A stretch of DNA of 64,000 nucleotides. It comes from Nectonema munidae (taxonomy: Eukaryota; Nematomorpha; Nectonematoida; Nectonematidae). The stretch is from the NCBI GenBank assembly GCA_030549495.1, contig JAUIRK010000908.1:869501-933500 (forward strand), in the 5' to 3' direction. The position numbers and the translations under genes were made by a program. Shown piece after piece: positions 12,261 to 24,558 of the stretch (positions within the stretch are counted from its first letter, which is position 1; each line of letters starts with the position of its first letter). Below the pieces are notes generated by a model. The model worked only from the letters and a program-made list of their open reading frames with translations, had not been told where the DNA came from and made no database searches.

Positions 12261-15200
12261 TTAATTCTCGATACATGTAAATTTGTTTAACACTTTTAGC
12301 TTATTTTTGAAAAAGAATTTTCTTTTTTCCAGTTCTTCCTTGGATTTTTCAGCTTCTTTAATTAATATATTTAATTGTTCAGGAATGTCGTTTTCAAATT
12401 CCTCCGATTGCTTAAGTAAGCTTTCTAATTTTTCAAAAGAACTTAAATTCTTCGTTTCTTAAATAATAATGTTATAAAATAATTTGGTGTTCAAAAAAAT
12501 ATTTAAAAAAAACAATGCTTTTACATTCAAACGTAATTCAAGACCAAATATTAAAATATTTCAATATCTTTTCCTCACGGTTCTGATAGCAAACTTTAAC
12601 CCATTTGACAGAAAAGATATAAAAACTATTATAAAATAAAGAAATAGTCTGCATTGTCTAAATTAGATGATGCCATCAAGTGGATTAATACGTCATAAAA
12701 TAGTAGGCTATTTTTACACAAAATTAACAGCCAAAAAAATGTATTTTGTCCTATATGATATATGAACGTACTGTTTTGGGTATGAAAGTTTGCTTATCAA
12801 AGTTAATGAACTCCTCAGAAGTTACCATACTTATATCCAGCCCTGTTGCAAGGTATCTCTTTTCTAAGCTATGGTGGCTTTAATACAAAATCGGATAAAT
12901 GAATAAAGACTAGCCCTAAACAAGTTAATTAAGCTAGACCGAATTATTTGAATCATAATTACTTACAGGTAATTTTTTCAAATGCATGTTACAAGCCTAT
13001 TCTTGGATTGTTATTTCCCGTGAAATCTATCTAAATAAATATTTAATATGTTCGGGGATAACCCTTTTGGATCATTGGTCCTAAAAGAATATTGGGTTCA
13101 GGATAAATTTTCTCATTAACATACAGCTTCAGGATAACAAGTCCTTAATTTCTAGTTTATAATAATCTATGAATTATTAACAAGAAAACCAGGATAAAAA
13201 ACTGGAATTCAGATCGTAGTGCGAAGGTTTATTAGATTATTATTGTTCTAAAAATTTACTTAAATCTGTCAGTTTCTTACAACTTTCGGTTCAGTGAGTC
13301 TAGACTCATTTAAAATCTTTCTCCCAGGATTGTTTCTAAGCTCCTCCAACCCCACCCCCTCTCTATCGACAGCCCTGATTCAGAGATATATAATATCAAC
13401 TTAAAAATATTCTTGACATAGGAATTTTTAATTTATTGATCATTTTTAAAGGCAAATCATAAGTTTTAGATATTATAAAATTGGCATGCATATTATTACG
13501 TAAATAAGAATTAGCAAGCCTAAATATTTCCTAAATACAGCACTATATACTCAAGGATTTATTTTTTTGTTAATGATACAAATACACGGCAGTTGTAAAA
13601 TCTAATTTTTTTTCGTTTTAGAGATTGAAAATTAATAAGATAAAACATTTCTAAATAACAGAAAATAAAAATATTATATTTTAACTATATAAATCTAGAA
13701 TAAAAAATTACGTTTCTCTATATAATATTTCTCTATTAAATTTATTTTCGATATCTGCTAGTGTTCGGGGCCGTTTCAAGAGGGGGGCAATTGCTCGGGG
13801 AGGCCCCACCTAGGGGACACCATTTAGTTTTCCTACCTAAGGAGCACTATGGGGCAAGCCCGCCTCCAAAGGCTGGCTTTTATGAGCATTGAGAAAGAAG
13901 TTCTCGATTGTGTTGATTTTGAGGAAGTCATCGATAATTTTGGTGCTGCTAAAAGACAAAAAATGAACATCTAATGGAGACTGTCTTCGACTCAGTCAGT
14001 ATATATCTGAATTATGTGGCTTAATAAAAATGTGAGCATTTTTTTCTAAATCACTTTTTAAGCCAGAATGAGGTGGAGATGAGTGAGAAAAGAAAGAGCA
14101 AAGGGTAAGGGGATAGTCCATTCAGGACCCTTCCCCTGGGGCGCCACAATCCCTTTATAGGGCTCTGCTGGTGTTCATTGAAAATGCCCCAAATATTGCA
14201 TTTAATATAAATTAATATCAATGAAATTTACTCAATAAAGCCATAGAAAACTCTTCACTTTTAGAAAAAGATTTGTTTGCATCAGCAATAATCTCACCTT
14301 AAATATATGTACAAATATTTATACTAAATGTGAAAAATGGAAAATACATGCTTTTTCTGAATCATTTATAATATCTGTATAATTTTTTACATCTTTTTTA
14401 CTTAAGAAAAATTCTGAAGGGGTTTCGAAATCAATAGTCTAGGAAGAAAAAATAATATCAGAAACAAATGTGAAATTTTATGTACCTTCGGTGATTCCAT
14501 TAAAAATGTTCGACTGCTAATAAAATTAGACAAAAAAAGCAGGAAAAATAAAAGATAAATTCTATTTAAATTAAAATTTTTATTTTATCCTAGTTAGTTA
14601 AGAATTTTAATTTCTTTTTTGATGTGCCACCATACATAAGTGACCTATGCTGGTTTACAATTTAATAATTAATGTAAATTCTATTAAAATGAAAAAGAAG
14701 TTTTTAATTGATAATTTAAATTTTACATAAAACAAATAGGCAAATAAAAAATAGGGTAGTGATAAAATACGTGAACAATACTAAAACCCTGTATTTTTCA
14801 TTTTTATTAATTATAAAAAATCTATTTCATTCTTTTAAAACAATTTCTATTATGTTTGATTTTTTATATCGGTATAAAAAAGTACTTACGTTTTTATGAT
14901 TTTTTAGATTATTCGTTATCTTAAACCACTTCAGCGTCTAATCAGTAGTTTCCAACCTAGAGGTCCTATTTATCCTTCCTGTTGTTTTTGCTTCCTTTAA
15001 AAATGGCGAATATTTTTTACTCCTAGAGAAATATCTACAAATATGACCTTTTATTAATTATACCTTTGCTAATTTGAGTTAAATTTTTATCTTTATATAT
15101 CATTTTCTCACACTTAATTCAACCATGCCCCGCATTATCTACATACGCACAAGTCTCCTCCATAACCACACCTAGCTTATCCAACCCTCTCCAACTAAGT

Positions 15201-15333
15201 CCAAGTCATCCCTAAATAGCGAGCTTACTCTAAAAATAGTCCCCCCCCTACTCCCTCTGACTGTAAAGCCGAGAAAGCTGCTTTCCGACAAAAAATAGTC
15301 AAAAACTTAGAAACTAATAAAAATACACTTACC
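12261..15333 (-). CDS. Seven-exon host gene, small coiled-coil protein of unknown function
   Basis: Exons on -: 15333 (ATG as its last codon), 15260-15229, 15022-14957, 14516-14486, 14438-14348, 14297-14232 and 12457-12261. All six introns are GT...AG, of 72, 206, 440, 47, 50 and 1774 nt. All phases match and the joined frame has no stop until TAA at 12261. The product is 161 residues if the ATG at 15333 is the start; the frame stays open a little further upstream, so it could be internal. It opens SEGVGGGLFLESKKYSPFLK, includes TPSEFFLSKKDVKNYTDII, and ends in a charged helix (LLKQSEEFENDIPEQLNI, then EAEKSKEELEKRKFFFKNK). That suggests a C-terminal coiled coil in a small subunit of some complex. 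No domain is recognised. The donor of exon 3 (gttgga) is the weakest junction. A gypsy fossil begins about 50 bp upstream. Confidence 0.75.
13766..14167 (+). mobile_element. hAT-derived MITE inside the last intron
   Basis: It is flanked by ctagtgtt and ctggtgtt (7 of 8 identical), the 8-bp duplication expected of hAT. The ends read CGGGGCCG and CAGAGCCCTATAAAG (reverse complement). It retains 38 codons (13861-13974) that read RLQRLAFMSIEKEVLDCVDF and end FGAAKRQKMNI, which resembles the extreme C-terminus of hAT transposases. So it is probably an internally deleted hAT element rather than an unrelated filler. Confidence 0.6.
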
Positions 15334-15384
15334 ATCTCTAACACACGGTCCTCAAATTTTTCTTCGTAAAGCCACAGATGCATA

Positions 15385-17061
15385 TTGGAGTTGGACACTG
15401 CAACAACGGGAAACTTCATCACCCAACAACTTTGGAAAGATATGGGCAAACCAATTTTAGATCAGTCAACTCCTCATTACGAATCTGCGAGCAAATACTT
15501 TTTGAAAACAAGAGGAAGTTTCACAGCAGAAACGAAAGTACCAGGTAGTAAAAATGAGGTTGATATTAGATATACAGTAACCGATAATCTTAATCTTTTG
15601 GGAAGAGTGGCCATTAAACAATTAAAACTATCTGTAGATAAAGTTTTAGATTCATTGGAGTGCAACTTCATTTCCAGGGATTTAAAGCAAGACGAGTCTT
15701 TGCAATGTCAAGTTTTGAATGAACTACATGCGGGACATTTTGGCATGGAAAGGATGAAGAAATTAGCACGGACGTCAGTGTATTGGCCTAACATTACCGA
15801 AGATATTCAAAGTACGTGCCGAAACTGTAGTTCTTGTGGAGAGAATCAAAGAAATCCTCCTAAAAGCTCAAACCAGAAAAGCCTTGGAGCAGGCTTCACC
15901 TAGATCATGCAATCAATTTCCTTGGAACAAATTGGCTTGTATTGATAGATGCACACTCTAAATATCCTTGCGTGCATCCTACACAATCCATTACAACAAA
16001 ATCAACAATTGAGATACTTGAAGTAGACTTTGCTCACTTCGGCTATCCACACACAATCGTGACAGACAATGCTACTACTTTTATGTCTCAAGGGTTCAAA
16101 TGTTGGTGCAAGGAGAGAGGAATAGTTCATCTTACTGGAGCTCCATACCCTGCTACAAACGGGGAAGCGGAGAGAATGGTTCAAACGTTAAAGCAATCAT
16201 TGAAGAAATTTTCTCTATCTCCGAAAAGAGCCTTACAAGAGTTTTTAATGCAATATCGAAGAACACCAAAAATTACAGGCTACTCGCCAAGTGAGCTACT
16301 AAATTCTCGTCAGATAAGGACAAAAATAGACATCTGGATTCCGTCGCCGGTTCACATAGCACAAAGCAAACAAACAGAAATAAACCTACGTCGCTCTAAA
16401 GCTTTCAAAATGTACAAAGTTGGAGATAAGGTCTATGCTAAATATTATGGAAATAAAACAAATCCACGTTGGGTTGAAGCGGTTATCACAAAAATCAAGG
16501 GTCAACGAACGTACAACGTCAAAGTCTACCCAAACAGTCCTACATGGAAACGCCACATTGAACAATTACAACCGCGTTCTTCTACTTCGGAAGATAGTGA
16601 ACCCAGAGAGGATATATATTTTGAATACCTCTCAAAAGAAACTTTATCTGAGAGAGAAAAGCAAGATGAACTTTTACCCGCCCCTGAAACACTTAGAAGA
16701 TCACAGAGAACTAACAAAGGAATTCCACCCCAACGTTTTCCTGATCCTGAATGATCAAAAGCTCAGGTGGGAGGTGTTATGGTCTTATGCAAAAAACGCA
16801 TTCTTTCACATTCCCTCAACAACAATGTTAAAAGTCACTTTCCCTACAATGGCCTATGCAAATAAGTAAATATTTGCATAGGTTCCTATTCTTTCAGTGG
16901 AACACTGTTTTATGCGAAAGGCTCTTCATTTGCATACGTATTTTACAAGATAATATATCGATAGTATAAATAGGTGCAGATTTTCTTATATATCATCACT
17001 TCTTTCTTCCTTTCTATAATAAATTGTTTTCTTTACCATTTTGCTCTGTAAAAACATAACA
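15385..17061 (+). mobile_element. Ty3/gypsy LTR retrotransposon fossil, broken
   Basis: Parts in order: an aspartyl-protease start (ELDTATTGNFI), the zinc-binding head of the integrase (HAGHFGMERMKKLARTSVYWP), the integrase core (HTIVTDNATTFMS, PATNGEAERMVQTLKQSL), the integrase C-terminal region, a purine-rich tract and a 3' LTR. It is broken; most of gag and the reverse transcriptase/RNase H region are not recognised and no 5' LTR was found. The integrase still reads well, so the copy looks only moderately old. It is a fossil and sits at the 5' edge of the gene on -. Confidence 0.85.
16775..17061 (+). repeat. 3' LTR of the gypsy fossil
   Basis: It begins TGTTATG and ends CATAACA, the short inverted TG...CA ends of an LTR, directly after a purine-rich tract (aggtgggagg). 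It holds a TATA-like gtataaata near 16965 and an aataaa-type signal near 17020. Length is 287 bp. Confidence 0.7.
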
Positions 17062-17162
17062 CAATTAGATCTCAGAGAGGAGAAATTCCCCCACAAATGA
17101 AGTTTGAGAAGAATGATCGGCTTTATGAATCATAGTTCCTTTTTACGCAAGATGAAAGTAGC

Positions 17163-17450
17163 ATGTTAGTAGGTTACCGAACTAAAAAAATAAAGAAGTT
17201 GAAGCTTCCAAAAAGCGAGATTGACCTGGGAGAATCTCCATGTGAAATAGAGAGAAATTCTAGAAGTTTTCTAAGAATCGAAGATAGAGCCTTAACATCT
17301 AGCGTCAAGAATTTGGGAGGTGGAAAAGGACCACCTGTAAAATATGTCAAAAAAATAAAACAAGAACGTGTTGTCCGAACTGTTCTAATACTATTTGTGG
17401 ATCTTGTTTTTTTCAAGTTATTCTTTTCAATTATTATAATTTTATGTTAA
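17163..17450 (+). pseudogene. piggyBac C-terminal fragment
   Basis: A 95-codon frame reads basic, low-complexity linker (YRTKKIKKLKLPKSEIDLG) and then changes frame near 17335 into CKICQKNKTRTCCPNCSN and TICGSCFF. The C-x2-C ... KTR ... C-x2-C ... IC-x2-C spacing fits the Cys-rich zinc-binding tail of piggyBac transposases. Nothing of the catalytic core remains nearby. It may have been cut off by the gypsy insertion just upstream. Confidence 0.5.
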
Positions 17451-17481
17451 TAAACTATTGTAAATATTTTCTTCAAATAAG

Positions 17482-17660
17482 TTGCTTATTGATTTGACCG
17501 GTATGGTCTTAGTTAAAAAAAACATACCCCTCGGAAAATTTAGAAATAAAAAAGAGAGCATAACATTGTATAAAATATTAGAATTTTATAAGTTTCGATT
17601 GATTGAGTATAAGTTCTCAAGAGTTACACAGTCGAATGAAAATAACTTAACGGCTTCTCT
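17482..17660 (+). other. Possible exon interrupted by a hAT insertion
   Basis: About sixty codons (DLTGMVLVKKNIPLGKFRNK, ITLYKILEFYKFRLIEYKF) run up to the hAT boundary at 17661. On the far side of the element a short frame reads GIEEVKEWASEQNLQVVSNL before a stop. They could be parts of one older gene split by the transposon, but no splice pair with matching phase joins them. No family recognised. Confidence 0.2.
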
Positions 17661-19636
17661 CAGCGGTTCTTACTCTGGGTGCGACCCAAATTTTGGGCGC
17701 CTGGCAATTTTTTTTGGGTCGCCAAGGGCCAATGAGAAAAACAGGAAGATAAAAAATCTTGAAATAGCGCAATTGAGAGAAGTATTGCAACTCTGGCACA
17801 TTTACAGTAATATTTGTAAATACATGTCAACCATTTAGGAATTAAAAGAGAATTGACAGCGCTAATATGCATTTATTTTTCTCTTGTTCCCGAAGGTATC
17901 AGCAAGTGATTAATTTATCATTGTTTTGATTTTATTTCATCACTACGGCTTCATAAAAAGAAGAATTTCTCAACCTGGGATTTACAGAATTAAAAGATCA
18001 TGGTGTATCAAAGCCCCAATATGTCTTATGTAAGGAAGTGCTTAGCAACGAGTCGATCCTTAGAGAAATAAACGGCAGGAATTTGATACGCAAAGTGACA
18101 AAGGACCTTTTTCCTTTTCCCATTCTACTACTATGGCATCTTTCCTGGCAGCTTGGAGGAATGCAAAATCGAAAAAGTCCCGCACAATCGGAGAAGATTT
18201 AGTGAAGCCTGTCGCTATTGACATGGTCAGAACAGTATGTGGAGATAATGTGGCCAAGAAAATCAAGAGATACCATTGTCGAATGACACAGTTCATTCTT
18301 GCATTGTTGACATGTCAAACGATATCAAAAGTCAATTAATTGAGTCTTAGAAAAAGAGTGGTCAATTTAGTCTTCAGTTGGATGAATCGACGGACATTAG
18401 TAATGACGCTCAACTGATGGTGTATGTAAGATATCAAGGAGCAGACGATATGAAAGAAGAATTTCTCTTTTGCAAGCCGCTTCATACTACCACAACTGAT
18501 GAAGACATATTTAAAATGGTGGATTCTTTTTTAAAAGATGAAGGACTCTCCTGGAATTAATGTTACAGTATGTGTTGTGATGGTGCACCAGCCATGCTTG
18601 GCGCTCGTCAGGGATTTACAAGTCGAGTAAAAAATGTGAACCCAGAAGTACTTATACTTCACTGTCTTCTTCACCGAGAGAACCTTGCAGCTAATTGCTT
18701 TTCTGAGGAGTTAAATATTGTAATGAAAGAAGTCATTCAAATAGTTAACTTCATTAAATCAAGATCACTAAACAGTAAATCCGATGTGCGAAGATTTTGG
18801 GTCAGAACATATCCATTTGCTCTACCATTTTGGGGTTCGAACTTATCGCGAGGGAAAGTTCTTCAGAGGTTACTGGAAATGAGAGTAGAAGTTCAGATAT
18901 TTTTAGTGGATCCAAAACACCCACTTGCTTCTAGGTTTGACTATTCAAAATGGCTTTTACATTTGGCGTACTTCACAGACATTTTAATAGAAATTAACAA
19001 CTTGAATACGTCAATGCAAGGGCGAAATGGGACAATGGTAGGAACAGCAGAAATGTTGACAGCATTCAAAGAGAAGCTCAGCTTGTGGAAACGTGAAGAT
19101 CTACCTCAGAAAATTTCTGATATCTACCAATTAGAAGAGCGACTAATTGAAATAAAAAATGACAAAGCTCTTGAATATGATTTTAAAAGAGAAACTTTGA
19201 GTGCTTTCTGGACAAAGATTTATTAATAAAAGAAATGGTTGGGTTCCAAGCCCTTAAGCTCCTTCTTCCTTTCCCAACAACGTATTTCTGTGAGACTGGT
19301 TTTTCAGCTCTTATGGCTGTTAAATATAAATATCAAAATCGTTTATCACCGGAGCACGACATGCGATGCTGTCTGTCAACGATAAAACCCCGTTTTGAAG
19401 AGCTTTCAAGAAAACCTCAAACGCAACGTTCTCATCAATTGTAACTTCTTTGTCAAATTAAAACATTGTAATAAATAACATGTTTGCTTGTAAATCAATA
19501 AAAAGCATTTTGATTTCTTAAATCAAAGTTAGATAATAATGTTTTTTATTATCCTTCTTATTTTTTACATGTTTGGTCGCGAGTGTTTGTGTCGTAGGTA
19601 AAATGTGTCGGGAAATGTAAAAGGTTAAGAACCGCT
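17661..19636 (+). mobile_element. hAT transposon, ZBED5/FAM200-like lineage, broken
   Basis: The ends CAGCGGTTCTTACTCTGGG and (reverse complement) CAGCGGTTCTTAACCTTTTAC are the terminal repeats typical of ZBED5-like hAT elements. No matching 8-mers flank it, so the target duplication has decayed or the flanks have changed. About 2 kb long. The transposase reads on the same strand but is interrupted. Confidence 0.85.
17945..19441 (+). pseudogene. ZBED5-like hAT transposase remnant
   Basis: Blocks in the family order: MASFLAAWRNAKSKKSRTIG; LDESTDISNDAQLMVYVRYQ (RNase H-like first block); EEFLFCKPLHTTTTDEDIF; CCDGAPAMLGARQGF (the second catalytic Asp); HCLLHRENLAA; a middle region with FLVDPKHPLASRF; and the dimerisation block PTTYFCETGFSALMAVKYKY. 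At least three frame changes or stops separate them. ZBED5-type genes are domesticated relatives, but the intact terminal repeats here argue for a transposon copy. Confidence 0.85.
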
Positions 19637-20573
19637 GTTCTAGGGAATAGAAGAAGTTAAAGAATGGGCTTCAGAACAAAATTTACAAGTGGTCTCCAAT
19701 TTATAATAAAAGGGGGTGGGTCACATTGAATGTGAGAGAAAAAAATCGTTTGACTTTTAATCTTTGCATAGAAATTATAAGAAAAAATCTGATAGCTCTA
19801 AACAGTGATTCAAATGTTTGATGATTAGTTTTTACCTCTTCATTTTTCATTAAAATTTTAAGGTTTAATTTTTCAGGTATATCAAGAGAAACAAATAAAG
19901 AAATTTTAACAAGAATGGAATTTTGTTTTTTCACAGGTATTTTTTTGTCTTGGAAAAGTTTTCAGCTTTATTTAAGTTTTGAGAGTCCGGGAATTGTAGT
20001 TTGAGTGCTTTTTCGCTAATTTTGAAGATACAATTTCAACAGATAACAACGTTTCTTTTCTTTGCTGACTAACTAATTCAATATCAGAGTCTTAAGTTTT
20101 TATGTATAAAATATTTTTAGATCTTATTTTTTCAAAGCAGATAGGCATGTTAAGACATCATCATTGATTGTGCCAGTTTGAGGCAATGAAGCATTATTTC
20201 TTCCACTTTTCTCACAGAGAGATGTTATAATATTTTGTGCTCATCTAATTTTTTATCAAAATCTTTTATCATACAAGTGAGGACAATGAATGTGTGTCTG
20301 AATTTCTGCCGTGTAGACAACGCCACCTAATACCATAAGAACGAAATTTGTCAAAAGTATTAAACAACTTTAGATCAAATGATTCAAATTCGTAACAGAC
20401 CCACTTAAAGCGATGATCAATATCAACATTTCTGTTGTACCAGAAATACAATTTTCACATTCTCATTCATAAATTACGTTTTTAAATTTGTTTTTACTCA
20501 TGGTTATAAAAAAATAGGGGCATATAAGAAAACAGGCAACCAATGTAAATTTTAAAATGATTACTCTTCAAAA
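19637..20573. other. Spacer between hAT and LINE
   Basis: Contains a short frame TLNVREKNRLTFNLCIEIIR near 19740 of coding appearance but no identifiable family, and otherwise AT-rich sequence. Confidence 0.3.
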
Positions 20574-22500
20574 TTGTTGTCATTAAACGGTTATATAATA
20601 AAATGTCATAGTTTTATTATTGATATTCCTATTTCAATGAAATGCAATGAAATTTTCTTCTCAGTTAGTTTTATTGTATCTTCGAATAATTCTAAGTTTC
20701 CATTTCGCCGTAATCCTTGGATTACTGATAAGATTTTACAGTTAGAACGTAATAGAATACATAAAAAATTGAAAAATGAGAAAAATCTGTTTAAATCTGA
20801 AGAAATACGTATGTTTTGATAAGGAATTTGATAAAATCTACCAATAAAGTTCTAAAATAAAATTATTTATGCACATTTCTTGATAATTCAAAAGATACTA
20901 AAACCTTCTGGCGAAAATTGAACTACTTTTCGCATCTAAAAAAACCAGTATCTCAATCAGTTGAAATTGATGGTAGTCTATTTTCTGATCAAAGTCAATA
21001 TCAAATGAACATAATAAGGTATTTTTTGATGCTTCAATGAATAATACGTTTGTAAAAGAATGTTCTTTTCAGAATTATATATCTGTTTGCTCAAGCTCCT
21101 TTATTTTACGTAAAATTGATAGTAATGATATCATTTTGCTGTTTATAATATTGCTATACTAATGACACCGAGGATATTTACCGAAAGCTTTGGTTCATAT
21201 TTGTGATTTTCTTGTAATTGGCTTCAACTCATGTATAGAGTTTAGTCTGTTTCCTGAGTGTTTTATATTAAATAAAGTTATTTCGTTGCATAAAAAAGGT
21301 GCGAAATCTTTAGCATCAAATTCCAAGGCTATTTCTATTATCCCACTCTTTGCAAGAATTTTTGAGGAAATTTTATTTTCTCAAATATATTATTGTTTTT
21401 CTTTTCATAATCTGTTATACAAAAATAAATTTGGATTCCGTAAAAACCATTCTGTTAAGACATTCATATTTTCTTAACACTATTTATGAACATTTAGATT
21501 CTAGCACTGATGTTATTTCAATATTCATATAGACTCATCCAAAGCATTTTGACACAATTTTTCACTGTATTCTATTGAGTAAACTCAAGTTCTATGCTTT
21601 TTGTGACAAAAGACTTGTTTTTTTTCGAGTCATATTTCTATGATAGATTTAAAACTATTTTTGTAAATGATTGCTTTTCCTCTCGTTACAAAACTAATAG
21701 AGGTGTTCCACAAGGGTCAATTTGGGTCTTTTGTTTTCAATTTTTATAAACGACACCTCTAACTCATCTGATGGATTTGAATTTCTTGTTTACGCAGATG
21801 ACGAAACACTTATTGTTCCTCTCTCGAGTTATAGCTATTGCTGTTTCAATGATCTGAACTCTCTCATACAGGAAGATTTTGCGTTGGTAAAAAAAAGGTT
21901 TTCATCGTGAATTTGAATATATCTAAATCTAGAACTTTGTACTTCACAAATAAACGGAGATTATACAAGTATAAAAATTTGTTTTCTTCCCATGTCAAGT
22001 CCAAAATATGCAAAGCTCTGTTCCTTCCTCATCTACAATACAGCATTAAAAATTCGGGTTAGCCAAATGCGAAAAAAATTGAAAAAATTCAAAAAAGTGC
22101 TTTGAGATTGATATTGAATAGGTCAAATCTGAGTCATACGAATTATCTTTTCTTTGCTAATAGTTTCCTGAAGTTTGAGGATATATATGGGCTTAAATTG
22201 GCGACATATACCAAGGTTACAATAGTTTATTACCTGATTTGTTCAGTACCTGGTTTACATACGAAATTCCTTAATTCAATTTAAGAAATTCGCAAAATTT
22301 AATTGTTCCTTATTTCAGATTTAAAACATAAAAAAATTGTCTCAGATATAGAGTGTCTAAATTTAACAATCAAACATTACTCTTTTCCATGAATTTTAAA
22401 TCTTAATCTTTTAGGGAAAAAATCAAAGCTTTTTTTATTGAAAATTATGATACGCTCTGTAATAACACAAAATCTTATGTATGTAATCCACTGAACCAAA
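20574..22500 (+). mobile_element. LINE (Jockey/CR1-type) ORF2 remnant
   Basis: Reverse-transcriptase landmarks in order: the linker RRNPWITDKILQLERNRIHK; a fingers block with IIPLFARIFEEILFSQ and FGFRKNHSVKT; KAFDTIF-like palm start; GVPQGS followed by IFINDTSN; the YADD catalytic box in FLVYADDETLI; and the thumb-side blocks KICKALFLPHLQYSIK and QKSALRLILNRS. Stops and frame changes interrupt it. Neither an endonuclease domain nor a 3' tail was recognised, so it is truncated at the 5' end. Confidence 0.8.
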
Positions 22501-22845
22501 ACTGTTAAATCCTTTAAACATATTTATTTTTATATATAATACTTTGTTAAAGCCACATTATTTCAAAACTAGTTGATTTTTAAATTTTATTGCTTAAATT
22601 AGGGTATATAGTATATATTTCTTTATATTTGATTTTCTTTTTTCTCTTCATTGCTCTTTTGCCTTTTGCTTGACCTCGCAAATATCGCAAACTGAATTTT
22701 GTCAAACTAAAATTGATGTTTTTTTTTGAAATATATACCTTTTTTTCATCGCTTCTGTTCTTTTATGCAATATTTTGTTTCGTGAAATTATGAATCATAC
22801 TTCCCATTTTTTCTTCTTCCTCGATGAAATACATGAACGGGACCA

Positions 22846-23545
22846 TATATCTGGAGAGACAACGTGTCAGACCTTTTATATTATATATCAGAGGTATGGC
22901 AAGACCTCTGGGGAGACAACTTGACAGGTCTTATAAATATAAAAATCGTTAAATGCTATTTTTGAAAAAATAGTAATAAAGTTGGAATTTAAAACACGCA
23001 AATTACTACACCAAGAAAAACATATTTAGAATAAAAATGTTCAAAAAATATTTTGCATACATATTAAATGAACTATTTTAAAAATTTTACACAAAAGTTT
23101 AAATCAATTAATTTTAAAATTGCCGTTTTATTTCATGAAAACTATATAATTGGTTGAAATGTTTATGCTCCCGTTACTTTTAGAATAGAAATATAAACGT
23201 AGTTTCTCTAATCATTTTTATCAAATCATGTATATAGGAAACTAAAAGTAATGGGAGCCAACGATATATAAAGAATAAATATTTTTTTATTTTTTAAAGA
23301 CTATTTTTCGATTCTTTGATTACAGAATTTTATATTGATTATTTGACAAATATATTATTTAATATCGTGAAAAATTGCAATGATATAGGTAATAACTTAT
23401 CTAACATCGTCTCCCCGAATGAGGTATATCAAATCTTACATCTAGCAAAATATGAACTGACAGGTTGGAGATGAACTGACAGGTTGGAGATGAACCTTCG
23501 TAGTATACAGGTTCAAGATGATAATCAAGTTGTCTACCCGCGTTC
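22846..23545. repeat. Cluster of short direct and inverted repeats
   Basis: ggggagacaacttga at 22913 recurs inverted near 23528-23541 (tcaagttgtctaccc). A perfect 19-bp tandem pair, gaactgacaggttggagat, lies at 23454-23491. Between them is a near-perfect 17-bp inverted repeat (gctcccgttacttttag at 23167, ctaaaagtaatgggagc at 23242) around a 58-nt loop. The nested symmetry suggests a fold-back or MITE, but I could not define its ends. Confidence 0.35.
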
Positions 23546-24558
23546 AACCGTACAGGTTATGAGATTTCTATATAGGATTCTATTTTTTTGAAACAGAATA
23601 GAACAGGCCACCAATGCCCGACCTTCTTATAAAGCCGGTTTTAAAGTTAACGGTTATTTTTCAACCTCAATCCTCAGACTTATCTCTTTGATTATTTTAT
23701 ATGTATAATTGTCAATTGCTTTGACGTGGAAGATAGACAGAGTTCCAAAAGCATGACAAAATAACTCTAAGAAGAAAAGCATAAATTTATCAAAACCACG
23801 CAGTAATAATTAATTTTTGCCTAAGAAAGGTCATTTGAGATTTTCATAAAAAAATTCCTGGGATGCCCCTCCCCCTTTCAATGAGCATCAGAAAAAGTCT
23901 ACGAATGTTGAAATTTCTTTTGACAAAAACCGAACCAATAAAAGTACCTAATTCAAACTCGCCATCCTCTCTCTTTAAATAATTTTGGCACAAAAGCTCA
24001 TAAATTTACTTTTCAATATAAAATCCGCTATAAAGAGATTGTTGTTCTTAACCAATATAACAAATTCTAATTGATTTCAAGGAATTCTCTTTTTAGATAA
24101 GTATCGCTTACTTTATCTGATAATCTTTAGCATATTTTATCTGTTTACAGTTTTAAATTTGAAAAGTAATTATCACACTCAAGTAAAGACGTTGAGCTTT
24201 TTCTTATCTCTTCTTTACATGCGTTTTCCAGAAAGTTCCATTTCTGTTCATTATTCTCTCTCTCTGTGTATTTGTGTGAATATATCTACGTTTAATTTTT
24301 ATATCTGGAATAGAGGTCCCCCCCCCCCTATATCGGTATTGCAGGCTCTAAAGCGTGGTATCATTCATTACCCAGGGGGTAAATCATTGTTGCCTGTTTT
24401 CCTTATCAGGCCGACAACGGCATATATTTCCTTCTTTATCTTTGAACTTTTTTCTGTTATTTTCTTGTTTTTTCAAATAAGCTTTTTGTTTTTTATTATT
24501 TATTGTTCATTCTTATTGCGTTTTTATTGCATTTTATTCTTTTTTTGCCTTTCTACAT
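23546..24558. other. Low-complexity spacer
   Basis: No supported gene. The block near 24300 (tatctggaatagaggtc, poly-C, then ttgcctgtttt) recurs in diverged form near 25258, so part of it is an old duplication. Confidence 0.35.

Noticed and set aside
12838-13377. hAT element bounded by two cagccctg words
   Set aside because: Both words face the same way, so they cannot be the two ends of one element, and no target duplication was found.
14890-14935. Extra exon on - ending at a strong gtaagt donor (14889)
   Set aside because: Its open frame ends in a phase that would introduce a stop in the following exons; the exon at 15022-14957 fits instead.
17945-19441. Host ZBED5 gene
   Set aside because: Terminal repeats surround it and the frame is interrupted several times.
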